Shown here: positions 34,006 to 47,234 of the stretch, in pieces | Position numbering within the stretch: the first letter of the stretch is position 1 | Layout of the letters: each line of letters opens with the position of its first letter | Assembly: GCA_028554795.2 (NCBI GenBank) | Contig: CM068839.1 | Coordinates: 86,635,540 to 86,699,539 of the forward strand | DNA length: 64,000 nucleotides | Source of the DNA: Sinohyriopsis cumingii | Lineage: Eukaryota > Mollusca > Bivalvia > Unionida > Unionidae | Direction: 5' to 3' | Notes under the pieces: generated by a model | Told to the model about the DNA's origin: nothing | Databases searched by the model: none | Seen by the model: only the letters and a program-made list of their open reading frames with translations | Program-made: the position numbers and the translations under genes

Positions 34006-34240
34006 TTCCAAATTTAGTCCCCATTCTATTTCTAATTTATATCAATGATCTACAATTCCATTGTACTTAACAAAACACTGACTTATTTGTACCTTTGGGA
34101 AATCACTAGGCGATGCTGAAAGGAGTAAGCCAAAAAAAACTGTGTTAGACTGGTTCAAATCTAATGACGTGATAATCGAATCACGTAAACCCACATGTAT
34201 ACAAAATTTGTAGTCAAAATGGGCAGTTCGTAAATGGACC
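34006..34240 (+). mobile_element. Short LINE reverse-transcriptase fragment
   Basis: The translation contains LVPILFLIYINDLQFHC, which fits the GPLLFxxYINDL block of non-LTR reverse transcriptases. The flanking part, expected to hold the YADD box, is frameshifted. Only about 200 bp are recognisable. Confidence 0.6.
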
Positions 34241-34984
34241 CGAATAATCGAAGGTATTCAATTGATCAACGTTTCTTCTCAGAAAACAGTCTGATTGCTT
34301 TTTGGGAGAGACTCTCCAATGGAATTCATATTGAACAGCTTTTTCAGTATATTTCAATTATAAATGCGCTTCAACGCATATCCTCTCACATCCCAAATAA
34401 TATTAAAAACTTTTTTAATTCCACATTTATCCTCCTATTTATTATCATATTATCATGTCTTGTATCTCATTAATAGCTGACTTTCAAATAATAAACAAAT
34501 TATACAAAACGCGTCGCTAGTTTCTTTCTAATAGCTCAATGCATATCCGCTTTGTGTGAAATGTTCAGGAAATTCGATTGACCATATGTTCGTGGTTGAC
34601 AAAAATGCCACCAGCACCTGTGAGTATCTAACCACCTCTCTCATACATTTTCGGTTGTGGAAAATCTTCGAACTCCTACAACGACAAGCTGTTTGTTATA
34701 CCAAAACGCAATAAAACTCTTTCTTTGCATAGATTATGTTCATATTGTCTGCGGTCAATCATGATCAAACTCCTCGATGAAACGTTAAATCTTGCGAGAT
34801 TTCACTTGAGGTTGGGGAGTCTATATCTTAGTTAATAATCACACTTAGTAACGTCTTGAATATGTGTTTTAAACATTCAAAATTTTCAACTCAAAAGTAT
34901 AATAACGTATATATAGAGAGGTGCATTTCTGAGGTGCAGTCATGGATGACATGTAACAAGCTTGCAGATGATTGATGATAAAAG

Positions 34985-35889
34985 TGAGCCATTTTGATCA
35001 CAACACAAAGACGTTCCTATTCACATTCTTTACCTCAAACAATAAATATCAGCAACACCAACATTAAATTCACACAGTCAATACGAAACCTAGGTGTTAC
35101 TCTGGACAGTAGTCGCACATTGCACCAGCATGTCATGAACATATGCAAGGCTGCATATCGTGAGCTGAGATGCATCAGCTCAATTCGCAAATATCTTTCA
35201 GTTGATGCCACTAAAACACTTGTGTGTTCATTAGTACTTTCAAGATTGGACTATTGTAACTCAATTCTGTCTGGTTCGTCTCAATATCTACTCCAGAAAC
35301 TTCAACATGTTCAAAATACAGCTGCTTGGATCATACTTAGAGTATCACGATCAAAGCACACCTCCCCGCTGCTCTGTACCGTACACTGGCCATTTGATCC
35401 AGAATCAAACACAAAATTTGTTCTCTGTGCTACGTTTCACTGACGGACTCTAGTCCAACATACACATCCTACCTCACCCATGTGTACACACCAGCATGAT
35501 GCCTACGCTCCTCTTCTGACAATCGTATACTCATTATTCCCACTATGGAACGAAGTCATATGGACAACGTTCTTTTGCATACCAGGCCCCAGCAACGTGG
35601 AACGAATTGCCCACTGAAATTCGACACAAAGACACAGTAATCCCCTTCAAGAGTGCACTTGAATTACTTATTTCGACTGCAAAAACAAACTTAAAGACCT
35701 AATAATGTTTCCTACCTTACATATTTCAGGTTGTTTTTTTTATCTTTTCTAATTTCTTGGTGTTTGTAATCATATCATTATATATGTTGTTTTATGTTAT
35801 AGGTGTTGTCTAATGTTGTAAAGCGCTTAGAGCTTCTAAAGATTATGTGCTATACAAAGTCCTCATTATTATTATTATTATTATTATTA
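34985..35889 (+). mobile_element. 3' end of an L2/CR1-type LINE
   Basis: The frame 34994-35443 encodes SIRNLGVTLDSSRTLHQHVM and SRLDYCNSILSGSSQYLLQK, typical of the C-terminal part of L2/CR1 reverse transcriptases. Coding similarity continues past the stop in other frames (QRSFAYQAPATWNELPTEIR near 35570-35630). The element ends with taaagcgcttagagcttcta and an (ATT)n tail (35864-35889), the normal tail of this clade. It is 5'-truncated and broken. Confidence 0.85.
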
Positions 35890-37780
35890 CAATGGAAAAA
35901 GAAAAAAAACTAACAAACAAAGCAAATCAAATATGCATAACAGTAGTATTACAGTATTATTATCGTTGCGGACTCCTGTGAGAGGTAAGAACATGTTGAT
36001 TGGAGAAAGTCGTTCTCGATTTTGTTGATGCTATTATTTTGATAAATAACAAATAAACATCGGGTAGGAAGGAAAAGCGATGTATAAAATTTCTATGCAT
36101 TTACCTATTTTTATATTTCTTAGCAACCCATCTCATGCATAAATCACAGGTAAGAATATGAATATGTAGTATTGTGTCAGGAAGCACCACATCGCAATAC
36201 TGGGTATATCATACCGATAAAATGGTAAGATCTAACAATGGAACGAGAAAAAGTCGTTAAACAGTTTTGGGAAGATACACTTTTCCAATAAAGAAACACA
36301 TGCACAACAACAACCTAAAATATACGTAGTACTCTTGTTTAAGCTCTGTCAAGGTTATTAAAACTAATCGATAAAAGTAACATATAAAATATCGTTCACA
36401 ATATAGATTACAACTGTAACATGATTCATTTAAAACGTCCAAACTTTTCACTGGTGGTACATTTTCATTATGTTACTTAAATGAATATACCTACAAACAA
36501 TAAAAAACGATTCTCACAAAAAGTAAGTTGATACACTAGATAGGAATATATTCTACTGTCAGTAGAGACTGGCTTGGTATGTGATGCCTAAATTCACATT
36601 CCAGAATGTATGCATATATCCGAATGTGTCGTATACGTGATAGGCACATGATCCTATCTCTGAGATCCTATTGTCTTCGCGTCTATACATGGAAATAAAT
36701 GTGGACTGTTTAATCCACGTGCAAGCTCAGGAAAGTTATAACCCATCATAGGCAAGAGTTTGTTTTCTATTACATTTTATAATATAATAATTTTGTATAG
36801 TAGAAGATGTGTCAATGCTGACTCCCGTATAATAAAGGCAACTCCATTGTCACGTACCTAACTGGGGGAACACAATTAATTAAAGTAGCATTGTTTAAAA
36901 TTTAAAAGATCATGATCAACCAATCGTAACTGTATGTGCGACCAGATTTAAATGAATTCAAAAAATAAAATCAAGTGGTGATTTAGAATCTGCGGATCGT
37001 AATGTAGCAATCCAAATTAAATTGTAACAAAAATGATTAAAAATTGATACGGCATTTTACAAAAGCAGTATGGACCACACGAGCTATATCATTTCATGAC
37101 ATCCTTGTGAACGTTGAAAATATTTCTGAAGTTTACAACATGGGAGATGCCATAAAGCTATGGAGAAATTGTATATGTATTAAAATCTTGAGATTCTCGT
37201 ATACATATTGCCATCTTAGAATACTAGCTTTAAACACAACTAAATCTGTACGTGCGTTTAAAGTAAAATGGAAAAAATATAATTTGGATTTAATAATACT
37301 CCGCTGCCATTATTTGCAACGATGTTAATTAAGTCATGGTTCAAATAGATTCACTTTTTCGGTCATTACTCTTTATTTCCGCGTGTGGCTTATGCATTTC
37401 GAAATCGTTATTCTACGCATCAAACTTATTTCAAATTATGACTTTATCACCGGCATGATCTTGGTACTTGTTCAAATAGAGAAACTTTCTTACATATTGA
37501 CATATCTAGTTGAATAAATATACTGTGGGGAAAACCATTAATTGTAGGACTTGCAAGGCTCATTTTAGTGTTAATAAATTATCTGGTTCTACGTCAGCAC
37601 ATGCGCGATGCCAGGATAATCATGAAACTACTTTGGCACCTGACTAATCGTATTTGCAGGGAAGGACTTTGCCATGCTGATCTTGACTCCAACAACTCTG
37701 ATGCCGAGTGTTTCCAGAGGCATTATGTGACACATACAGCAAATGCAAGAAAAATACAGAGAACACCAGAATTCACGCTA
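35890..37780. other. AT-rich DNA without recognisable genes
   Basis: No convincing coding or repeat signal is seen. Short frames at 36257-37786 lack motifs. Confidence 0.45.
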
Positions 37781-37789
37781 TACTAAATT

Positions 37790-38545
37790 TGTAGAGCACA
37801 CCATTAAGTTTGGATTGATACAGGGTTGCCCTCCGGACACCAATACTCATTAACATTTTCTTCTCTGTACTACGTACTTCATCACGCAACTTTACCAGGC
37901 TGAAAACCAAGAATAAAATATGACACATGATAACTTCTGTAAATGCACTACTGGTTGCCCACGCAGAAAGCTGGCTGCTGGACCATATGACCTGTCTCTC
38001 TCATGTGTATGGTCCATGTTCTCTCTCGCCATCAGCAGGACGAAAACAGAGGTAATGCTACTAGGCATTGCACAGCAGTCAGCGGTCACGTTCGATGGCA
38101 TTCTCTTTTATGTAAACAGCTGGTTCGGCTACCTATGATATAAAGTAAGCATCAATTTTCCATTCAACAAGGAGATCGATAGTCGCATTTGAAGGATGGC
38201 CAATTCATTCTGCAAACTCGCAAACCTCGTTTGGGATAACAACATATTTACCATCAAGATTAATTGCAGATTTAGCTGGCCTGCATCTTCGGCGTCCTGG
38301 GTTATGGCGGCACAAGATTGGCTGGCTAGAGTGCCGAATACAAGACGTTAACAAGTTTCACCTCCACTGTATCGGACGCATCCATGGTACGACATGAAGG
38401 AAAATGTTACCAACTGTGCTGTCTGGGACACGTGAACAGCATGCAAGATGGGCGCATCCGAAATAGCACATTCTAGAGTAAATTTGCCAATGCCAGTGCA
38501 AGCGACCAAGAAGACCCTTACACTTCTGCTTTAAAAGCGCCTACA
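37790..38545 (+). mobile_element. Decayed LINE reverse-transcriptase C-terminal fragment
   Basis: Translation in two or more frames gives SRTKTEVMLLGIAQQS, FNKEIDSRI, ANSFCKLANLVWDN and WPASSASWVMAAQDWLARVP. These follow the order of the RT thumb and connection in LINEs of the kind seen at 39.6-43.4 kb. Several stops are present. The fragment adjoins a SINE on its right. Confidence 0.6.
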
Positions 38546-38574
38546 AAAGGTGATACGAAGTATCTGGCAAGCAG

Positions 38575-38791
38575 CAGGGACAATTGGATAGACAAACTAC
38601 GTATCACCCGTGCACATTGTCCTCATACCAATCTGACCAGTCCTAAAACTACCCTCTTAATGCTAAGCGATAGGCGAGGCAGCTGCTAGTACCATTTTTG
38701 TAAGTCTCTATTAAGATTCGGCCAGGGTTTGAACACGCAACACCCCACATCTGAGACGGACGCCCTAACCACTTAGGCCACCGGAGCGGTC
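38575..38791 (-). mobile_element. tRNA-derived SINE
   Basis: Read on the minus strand from 38791 it starts GACCGCTCCGGTGGCCTAAG, with an A box (TGGCCTAAGTGG) and a B-box-like GTTCAAACCC about 50 bp on, as in a tRNA head. The body continues with gctgcctcgcctatcgctta and aggactggtcagattggtat, which is shared with 58308-58420. Mollusc genomes carry SINEs of this structure, by recollection. Confidence 0.75.
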
Positions 38792-38996
38792 TACGCAGTT
38801 TGCAATGAGAGCTGACTTGTATGCTAGTATATACCGGAAATATGGAGTTATTTATATATAATACCACAAACAATAATAAGATCTATATAACGTTTGTAAA
38901 CGTATAATATTACTCTCGCCCTACGTACAGAAGTTTGTGTTTCTTATGTTTCTTTAGCCATGAGTCAGTATCTTTATGATCATGTATCACCATGTA

Positions 38997-39242
38997 CAGT
39001 GGTGTCACTATGGTTGGTGTCACCCAGTGCGGTCACCCCATGGACCTCCTTTCTGCACCAAAATTCTAAACATTTGTAGACAGTCATGTGCGGTAACTCA
39101 TGAAGCCGCCCCCATGGACTCACACGGACCTACGTCCTGCACAAAAATTCAAACATTTTATTTAGTCATGTTTAGTGTCACCCCCTCCGATGGCGTCACC
39201 CGGTGAGATCCGCACCACCGCACCCCCTTAGTGACACCACTG
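38997..39242. mobile_element. MITE with perfect 14-bp terminal inverted repeats
   Basis: The 246-bp segment begins cagtggtgtcacta and ends tagtgacaccactg, exact reverse complements. The interior repeats GTGTCACCC-type and CCATGGAC-type blocks and encodes nothing. CAGTG-type ends suggest a hAT-like non-autonomous element. No clear 8-bp target duplication was found. Confidence 0.7.
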
Positions 39243-39639
39243 ACTGTGTGATCGGAGTGAAATTAACGTTCTGCTCTGGTTATTAATGGTTTTATATAAA
39301 CAAGTTAAAATTTATATGGTAGTTCAAAGCAGTACAACAAGTAAGTGCAAATATATTTAAACAGCACCATCCAATATAAAAAAATAATCTTATCGGACCG
39401 CAGGCTATACAAGTTAGTAATCGTTGACGTTCGTCCGTTTAGTCGATGAGGATCATTCTAATCATCCGAGTGTTGGAGGGGCTGGTTTTGTTCAGTGCGT
39501 GAGCAGGTGGCTGATGAGACCAATCCTTGCACGGAATGTTCGTTTGCATAAGGGAGAAAGAATGAGTGAGATATCTCCACGAGGGTTGTTACCACGCTCT
39601 TTTCTGTCTTGCCTCTTCAGCTTTGCAGCTGCTGTCCTG

Positions 39640-42600
39640 CTACATTAGCTAAACATGGAGCCTTTGTGACTCCATCGTTTGCTGTTTGCTACCAGGAATC
39701 ATGGTTTATGTTGAACGCTTTCAATGCAGCTTTCAGATTGCCTTTGAAGCGTTTCTTCTGACTTCCGTATGATTGCTGTCCGTTCTGTAGCTCGCCAAAG
39801 AAGAGTCTCTTAGTCAGCCGGTGGTCTGGCAGGCGTACAATATGTTCCGCCCAACATTGCTGGGACTGCATCAGGAGAGTGTGGATGCTGGGGAAACCTG
39901 CTTGGGCGAGTACCTCAGTGTCTGGAACCTTGACCTGTCACTTGATATTGAGGCTTTTCCTGATACTTGTGATGTGAAAGTGGTTCAGCTTCATGGTGTG
40001 GCGTTGGTACTCCGTTAACGTTTCGCATGTGTAAAGTAGTGTGGGGAGCACAGCTGCCCTATAGACGTTTAGTTTGGTCTGGATGCTGATGCCTTTTCCA
40101 TTCTAGAAGTTGGCATACAGTTTGTCGAACAACGCTGGCTCTGACAATGCGGAGGTTTACCTCGTCGTCCATAATGACGCCCTATGATAGTTTGCTGCCA
40201 AGGTAGGGAAAGTGGTTCACTACTCTGAGTTTTCGGCCGTTGACAGTGATTTTGGGCTGAACATAGGTCTTTGCAGGAGCAGGCTGATCTAGGACTTCAG
40301 TTTTCTAGTTTTCTACTGACGGTGAGACCGAAGCTTGTGCAGGGGATGGAGAACTAGTCAACGCTGCGTTGCAGGTCGGCTTCTGAACGAGCGTTGAGCA
40401 TGCAGTCATCAGTATATAAGAATTCCATGATGATATCTTTCATAACCGTGGTTTTAGTTTGTAGCTAATTGGGTTGAACATTTTTCCATCTGTACGGTAT
40501 CTGATACCGACTCTAAAGTCTCCGTCTTTCAAAGCATTAGTCAGCATGGCGAAGAACAATAGACGGAACAGTGTCGGTGCCAGAACACAACCCTGCTTGA
40601 CGCCATTGGTTACTGGGAATGGCCCAGATGTCTCTCCATTGTCCTGGACTCGTGCCTGCATGCAGTCGTGAAAATGTTGCACCATGAATTTAAATTTTGT
40701 CGGGCATCGGTACTTGGTCATTAACTTCCACAAGTCTTCTCTGCTGACAGTATCAAAGGCCTTTGTCAAGTCGACTTATATGGAGTAAAGTTCGGCGTTT
40801 TCCGCTTGACTTTTCTCTTGTAGCTGCCTCGCCATGTAATGGTCACAGATTCATTCCGGAATCCACACTGGCTTCCTGGCAGTAGTCCCTGGTCACGGTG
40901 CATAGTGAGGCGGTTCAGTAGGATTCTTGCGAGTATATTTAATGCGATTGAGAGCAAGGATATACCCCAGTGGTTGTCGCAGGCCTGATGGTTCAATTGG
41001 CGCTTATTCAGGTTGATTATGGATTCCTTGGGGATCGCCTCTTGCTTTCATATCAGTTTAAACAGCTGGTGGAGTCGTTCTATCAGGGCTGTGCCCCTTT
41101 CCTTGTACATTTCAGCTGGGGTGGAGTCTGAACAAGGGGATTTGCCACTGAACAGCAGACGTATATCTTTCTATAGCTTTATAGCAAAGGTTGGATGACC
41201 ATCCAGTGGTGCTTTGATGGGTAATTGGGGGGAGACCACTAATGGCTTTATCCTTGATGTGTGGAGGGCGATTCAGGACGCTGTCATGGCGTTCAGCCCA
41301 TTGTTATAGAAAGTTCTCTTTTATCAGTAATTAGTGTGTTCCCGTCTTTTTGAGAAGGGGGAATGATCCAGAGGATATTGGTACATGCAGTTCTTTCAAG
41401 GAGTTGTAGACGTTCTTCGTGTTTTGCCTGTCTACGTAGCACTGGATCTCATCAGCTTTATTGCTCAGCCATGTGTCTCGCGCTAGACGAAGTTTCTGCT
41501 GTACTGTTCTGCGTATATTGTTGTACGCATCTTTCCTGAAGTGGACTTGGGGTTGTTGATGTGGGTTTGATGGAGGCGGTGTTTCTCATCCAGCACCTGC
41601 TTGATCTCGTCGCAGTTTTCTTGTCGCTTTCTGGATGAGGGTCCTAGGATTGCCGAAGCTGTACCGTAGACCAGCTGTCTGAAGCCCGCCCAGTCGGTTT
41701 CCACATTATGATTGTCTAGAGGGACGTTCTTCTAGGCCATCCACGAGAGACTGTAATGTACTGGTGCGTTTCGGTTTAGTGATGTTTAGTCGTTTAGGAG
41801 CCTTCCTTTCCTGTCGGCGTGTTTTATGCTGAATGCGGTTGTTGAGCTTAGTGGCGATGAGTCGATGGTCTATCCAGCAGTCGCACAAGAGTTTGGTCAC
41901 ATGCACATCGTTCCTGTCACTTTTTCTGTCCATGACGTAGTCGATGAGATGCCAGTACTTAGAGTCAGGGTGCATCAATGACGTCCGGTTACGGGTTGGG
42001 AGGCGGACGACTGTAGTGTGGTGATCAGCAGTTCATGCTCAACACAAGTCTCAAGCCAAAGAAGACCGTTGCTGTTACAATGACCCACTCCGTGCTCTTC
42101 TAGCACTCCATCACTGGCAACATGATCGCAGCCTACTCTTGCTTTGAAGTCGCCAAGAATGACAAGCTTATCTGATATTGGAACGTCAACAAATATGAAG
42201 TGAAGATCCTCATAGAACATGACCTACACTTCAGCAACTGTTGATGGTAAGGTGCTTGCTTCCAGTCAAGAGGGGGAATTTCATGGCCATGGGTCTGTCG
42301 TTTACTTCCTTGGGAGTCCAGTGTTGTAGTGGCAATCACGGCACTCTTCACTTCATCTGTCGCTCTAAAACAAAGTGTATCCCGAGCCCCTTTCACAAAG
42401 TTCGCCTTCTCCTACAAGACAAGCCTTGATCAAGGCAGCAATATCCACGTTGTATCTCTCGAGTTTCTTTCCTATTAGAGCTGTTCTCCTCTGGGGTCTT
42501 TCCGCGTTATCTCTGTCCAGTAAGGTGTGCACATTCTATGCACAAAGTGTTAAAGGAACAATCCTCATTTTCTTCTTTGTATTTCGACCGCTGCAGTAGG

Positions 42601-43395
42601 GTTCTCGCCAGCCGCGGTCAGCTGGCTAAAGAGGTTAAGACCAGGCAATGTTTAGAGCACCTTTTTTTGCCCCTTCTTCACGTCAAGCAGGTGAGCAGTG
42701 CATTCTTGGAGAGGGCTGCTCAGTCGCTCGGGGGACAGCCGCACTCCAGTGCTGCTCCGTGTCAGTGGCCAACGACCATAACTGTCTGAGCCACCTACAT
42801 GTAGGTTTGGAACTACGGCTGCCAGCTTGCCCACGTCTGCCGCATAGTCGCTTGCCTGTCGCCACCGGACTTTATTGGGTGATGCAATGGCTGGATAACG
42901 AGAATCGCGTTATGACTTTGTTTTAAATGAGGAACGGCACAGTTCTTCGACCTCACTTTCTCGCCCAAAACCATTCTGAGTCCAGCTGCGTGACAAAGTC
43001 GAGACGGCCAGAGACGGGGCTGGGTGCAGTGGATGACCAAGACGTCCTACGTATCTAGTCGAGCTCTTATCGCACTTTCCTGGGAATCACCTTTCTGCCC
43101 GTTGATCAGCTGGTGGTTCCTCTAAGTAGGATGCCCAATCCAGTCTTCACATGCTAGTTAAACAAAGCCTAACTCACCGAGGGGTTTAAGACCCGTCGGC
43201 TACCCTCATCCTGGTTTAGCCGGCCAGTCCAGGCCGTTTTCCTGGAGGTGGCCGCTGCGCATGCCACAGCTTCTTGGAGCCACGGGCGAGATCTGAGTAC
43301 CAAGTGGGGACCAAAGGTAGGCGAGCTATTCCCGAAGGAGTACGGCTGCTTCCCCCAACCAGAGGTGCTTGCCCTCCCCGGACACCTCATACACC
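39640..43395 (-). mobile_element. Nearly full-length but broken non-LTR retrotransposon (LINE)
   Basis: On the minus strand, 5' to 3', it shows a GC-richer leader (43395 to about 42900), then an APE-type endonuclease (KLVILGDFKARVG near 42150; catalytic DHRL in CWIDHRLIATKL near 41870), then reverse transcriptase (CDNHWGISLLSIALNILARI near 40960, TKAFDTVSREDLW near 40760, NGVKQGCVLAPTLF near 40600, the YTDDCM box at 40404-40416), a thumb (QPKITVNGRKLRVVNHFPYL) and a C-terminus (ELQNGQQSYGSQKKRFKG near 39780). Frameshifts and stops separate these blocks. The clade is RTE- or CR1-like but I cannot fix it. Confidence 0.85.
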
Positions 43396-43399
43396 CCAT

Positions 43400-43933
43400 G
43401 TTAGTAATCACATAAGCTACAAATGGAAATGTGAGGAAAGATTTGAAGAAATCTTTTTTTCTCTATATTAAAAGGCTTTAGATTGGAGACAAATACTTCC
43501 CGAAGTTGGGCCAATGACCTGTGAACATATTAAGTTATTCTGTAGACTCTTTTCGGAGGAAACAAATTGTTGATTGAGAGGAAATCGTTAACGAATTGCA
43601 ACCTTTCCAGAATATTACTCAGCTGCGATCATTGCGCATGAAGACAAAATTCAAAAATACATTTTATGTACTTTAAACAATGATATTTCAAAACTGCCCA
43701 TCTCGTGCAGATATCACAAGTTGACAATACGCCAGCACAATGCTGACTATGCTATGCCGGATTTAATGTAAATTTTAAAAATTATCATGGAAAGAAAGAG
43801 AATTGTCAAAAGACAGGGAAGATAAACTTTTACTAATAAACATGAACATCTATTATTAGAAAGAAAAATAAATATAAGGTATGTAAAAGCTATGCATATT
43901 GACACATTAAGGTAACAAATATCAAATTATGTA

Positions 43934-43977
<44 letters not shown>

Positions 43978-46356
43978 GGGTTATAAAATGTTGTATATAC
44001 CGCAAACTATTGGGTTAAACATGTGTTATATAGACCGCATAATATAGGGTAATAATGTCATTTAGACCATATTCGCTTCCAAGAGTAGTACATCATTATT
44101 AAGTTTCGTAAATGTGAGCACATCAAGATAAATATCTGTATCCCTTGCTAACACTGGGGGCAAAAACTGGGATTATTTCGTGCGGCACAAAAAAATTATG
44201 ATAAATACTACAATATTCGTCAAGTTTTGTTTCATGTTTTCTACTTTTATGTCAGTTCAGCTTTTTAATTTTACCTCAAGTGAAAATAAATCGTATGATC
44301 ACCATGCCCTGCATTTAGTTATGATGGCTGCTAAAGACACTCTGTGACTATCAAAATGATTTTCAAATTTGATAAGGTTTTAATCCCTCTATATACCTCA
44401 GTATGCCAATAATTAACGCTTAGGAACATACATATTGAACTCTATAAAATAATGATTTTATTAAGTGTGCAATTCACAAGGATACACATAATATGTTTAT
44501 CTTGAAGATATACCAGTACAATTTATTTGACTGACTCTTTGAATTTGCTGTCGTTGCGTAACAAAGGTATGGTGCATGACTATTTTGTGTGTATTTTATT
44601 TCCAACGAGTTCTACAATTCCTCTCCTTTTAGGATGACAATGTTGCCACTTACAAAAAATAATGTATTTCCCTTTTAAACCGACAAATTATTTATTGGCA
44701 CTTAAATAGGTAACACGTGTCTCTTGTGTAAATGATTACTATCATTCGCATAATACTCGTCTCTACTCTAAGCCCATAACTGGAAAAGTCAGAGAAATGA
44801 TATAGAACAAATATGTGGCTTTGTCCCGGCTAGTAGTTATTACAAGACACAAACTGTCCTGCAATCAATGTTTCAGCTTGAGAAAATTTGTCAACACTTG
44901 TGCAAAATAATTGTGCGAACTGCCTTATAGTTATCTCTAATTGACTCGGGAGAATAAATTACTGCCAACATTTTCGAACATTTGCTACATTATTTAAGTA
45001 CAACTGCATACGATTTCCATAATGATAAAGGAAAAGATTACCCCTGACGCCTCCTGTCGTTATTTTCATGGAAACGTATGCATTATGTAACAAAGTGCGG
45101 GAAAAGGAGAATGCAAGGGGGAGATTTAGACTTAATCTTCAAGAAACTTTTGAAACTAACGTTGGAATTTACTTAAGAAAATAAAACATATCCTAAGTTA
45201 TAAATTACATAGACAAGAAATTTTAAACTTGGGCTACCTTTATTCAATAAATATACCTCAGAGATCCTTTTATATAAATGTCTTTTTTTCTGGCGATTGA
45301 GTATGGTATAAAAGACGGTGTATATTACTTTGTGCTATTTATGTTTTTAAGAACAATTAAGACAAATAATATTTTAAACTTTTGTTTCAGTGTGTGATTT
45401 TGTCTCAACCAACCATGTCTATGAAACGTTATTTGAAGGACTGGAAAGGTGGGGGTGGGGTAAAATATGTGGGAAGTTTTTAAATAATGATGCATTATGA
45501 CGACCAGAATCATATATAACCAATAAACAAACACTCTAGGCACCCATGCAATATGAGTATATGTGGTTATTCGCGTCTTTTATATAGAAACATGCGTATT
45601 TAAGTTCGTAATATGTGTATTCCCAGCATTTGAGACTTTGTCTCCAAAATAAACAAGCCTCTGTTTTATGTAATAATGAGCACAGTGCCTAGCCCACTAA
45701 CACTGACAAAGAAACAATTAAATTCATCAGCCTGTGCCATACACACTTTCTTGGACACCTTCAATGCTGTGAAGTAAAATAGTACTTTACATGAAAGAAA
45801 ATCCTTCATCAAAGAGATTAAGCCTTATGGATAGAGGCAAATGAAACTGATAAATTCAATTTCAACCGGAAGGCATACAATATGCACTGCTGAATAGTAG
45901 CTATTATAGAATGAAAATTCGATATAGAAATCTAATTTCTACAAGGACGACGATGAATTTTAGCCATTACTGTTTTAAACATTGATATGATCTCAAACAT
46001 GCACATCAATTACACACAAATGCTATTATCGCACTACCTCGTATTTCGAACTAAACTGCTTTCCCATGTTAGGATGAACTGGACCCATAAGCACATCGAC
46101 GTACAGAGAATATGTTACAAAAGAAAAACATATTCACTAAAATGTAATAGATGCATTATTTAAAAAAACTGAGCAATAAGCATTGCGTTTTGTTCATTTC
46201 AATTTCTTAAATTTGATTCAAAGACTCTTTGAAAGGATGCGATTAATGCAACAAGAAAAGGGTTTACAATATATGGGTGCTTTGAACACGTTTCAAATCA
46301 TCTACATTCAGAAACAAATACATTTTGCAACAAAGTGTACACAATGAGGTGTTTTG

Positions 46357-46358
<2 letters not shown>
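43400..46358. other. AT-rich DNA without recognisable genes, with an (AAT)n tract
   Basis: I see no protein-like frame. An (AAT)n microsatellite lies at 43935-43974. Confidence 0.5.
43935..43974. repeat. (AAT)n microsatellite
   Basis: This is a run of about 13 AAT units without interruption. Confidence 0.9.

Positions 46359-46437
<79 letters not shown>
46359..46437. repeat. (TA)n microsatellite
   Basis: This is a pure TA run of about 78 bp. Confidence 0.95.
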
Positions 46438-46438
<1 letters not shown>

Positions 46439-46632
46439 CGACTTCATATTTTCCCATACAAATGCAGTAACCTTTTAATTCTATGCTCATTTTCTTATTC
46501 TACCTAAGGCTTACTTATATAAACATAAGTTCATATTGAGAATGAATGCGCATCGCAACAACTTTTCCATTTGATCTGGAATGAATAGATTTGGTACTTT
46601 TGTCGGTTCAACGAAATTTCGTGATTATGGAC

Positions 46633-46688
46633 TACTTCATGTAGAATTAGGACAGATAAGTCCATCTGTCCTAATTCTACATGAAGTA
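46633..46688. repeat. Perfect 25-bp inverted repeat with 6-nt loop
   Basis: The left arm, 46633-46657 (tacttcatgtagaattagga and on), is the exact reverse complement of 46664-46688; the loop is aagtcc. No mismatch is present, so the structure is young or maintained, or a fold-back artefact of sequencing or assembly. Confidence 0.9.
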
Positions 46689-47187
46689 CATTGGATTTCA
46701 GCAGCGTATTGACATCTGCAAGTGTGTTACTGTTCTGTCATTAGATGTTTGAAATAATAATGTGGCAAAAATATCTCCTCTTTGAATTGCAATTATAAAA
46801 GGACGTTTTGGAATATAATGTTTCTTTCATTCTGAGTGCAGTAAGGAGGATGTAATTGCACATGGATGTAGTCGGAATTACAGTACAATTTCGAAATGTT
46901 TAATCAAGCTTGAGAATCCATAACATGGTGAGTGTAATATGAAGTGAACGTTAGTGCAATATCGCGAAATAATGAACGATTCTGACAATGTAAAGTTAAC
47001 GGAAAACAAACAAGCATATACTAATATGATTAAGCTAACGTCTCCCAGAATAGTGCCGCAGACTCAGATTTTGGACTTCCAATAACCAGGCATGAGGAAT
47101 GTACTAAGTTTTATTTATAGACATTTCTTAGTTGTATAATGCAATGAGAAATAAAATATGAAGAAACTCTAAAGAACATGTAAAATT

Positions 47188-47201
47188 TTATTATTAGTAT
47201 T

Positions 47202-47233
<32 letters not shown>
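47188..47233. repeat. (ATT)n microsatellite
   Basis: This is a TTA/TAG-rich start followed by about ten ATT units. No LINE 3' end was recognised beside it. Confidence 0.85.

Positions 47234-47234
<1 letters not shown>

Noticed and set aside
38976-39206. 76-codon frame with repeated His/Pro-rich units
   Set aside because: It lies almost entirely within the MITE and reflects its internal DNA repeats.
42538-43471. Several GC-richer frames on both strands
   Set aside because: They are shadows of the LINE 5' leader and endonuclease region.
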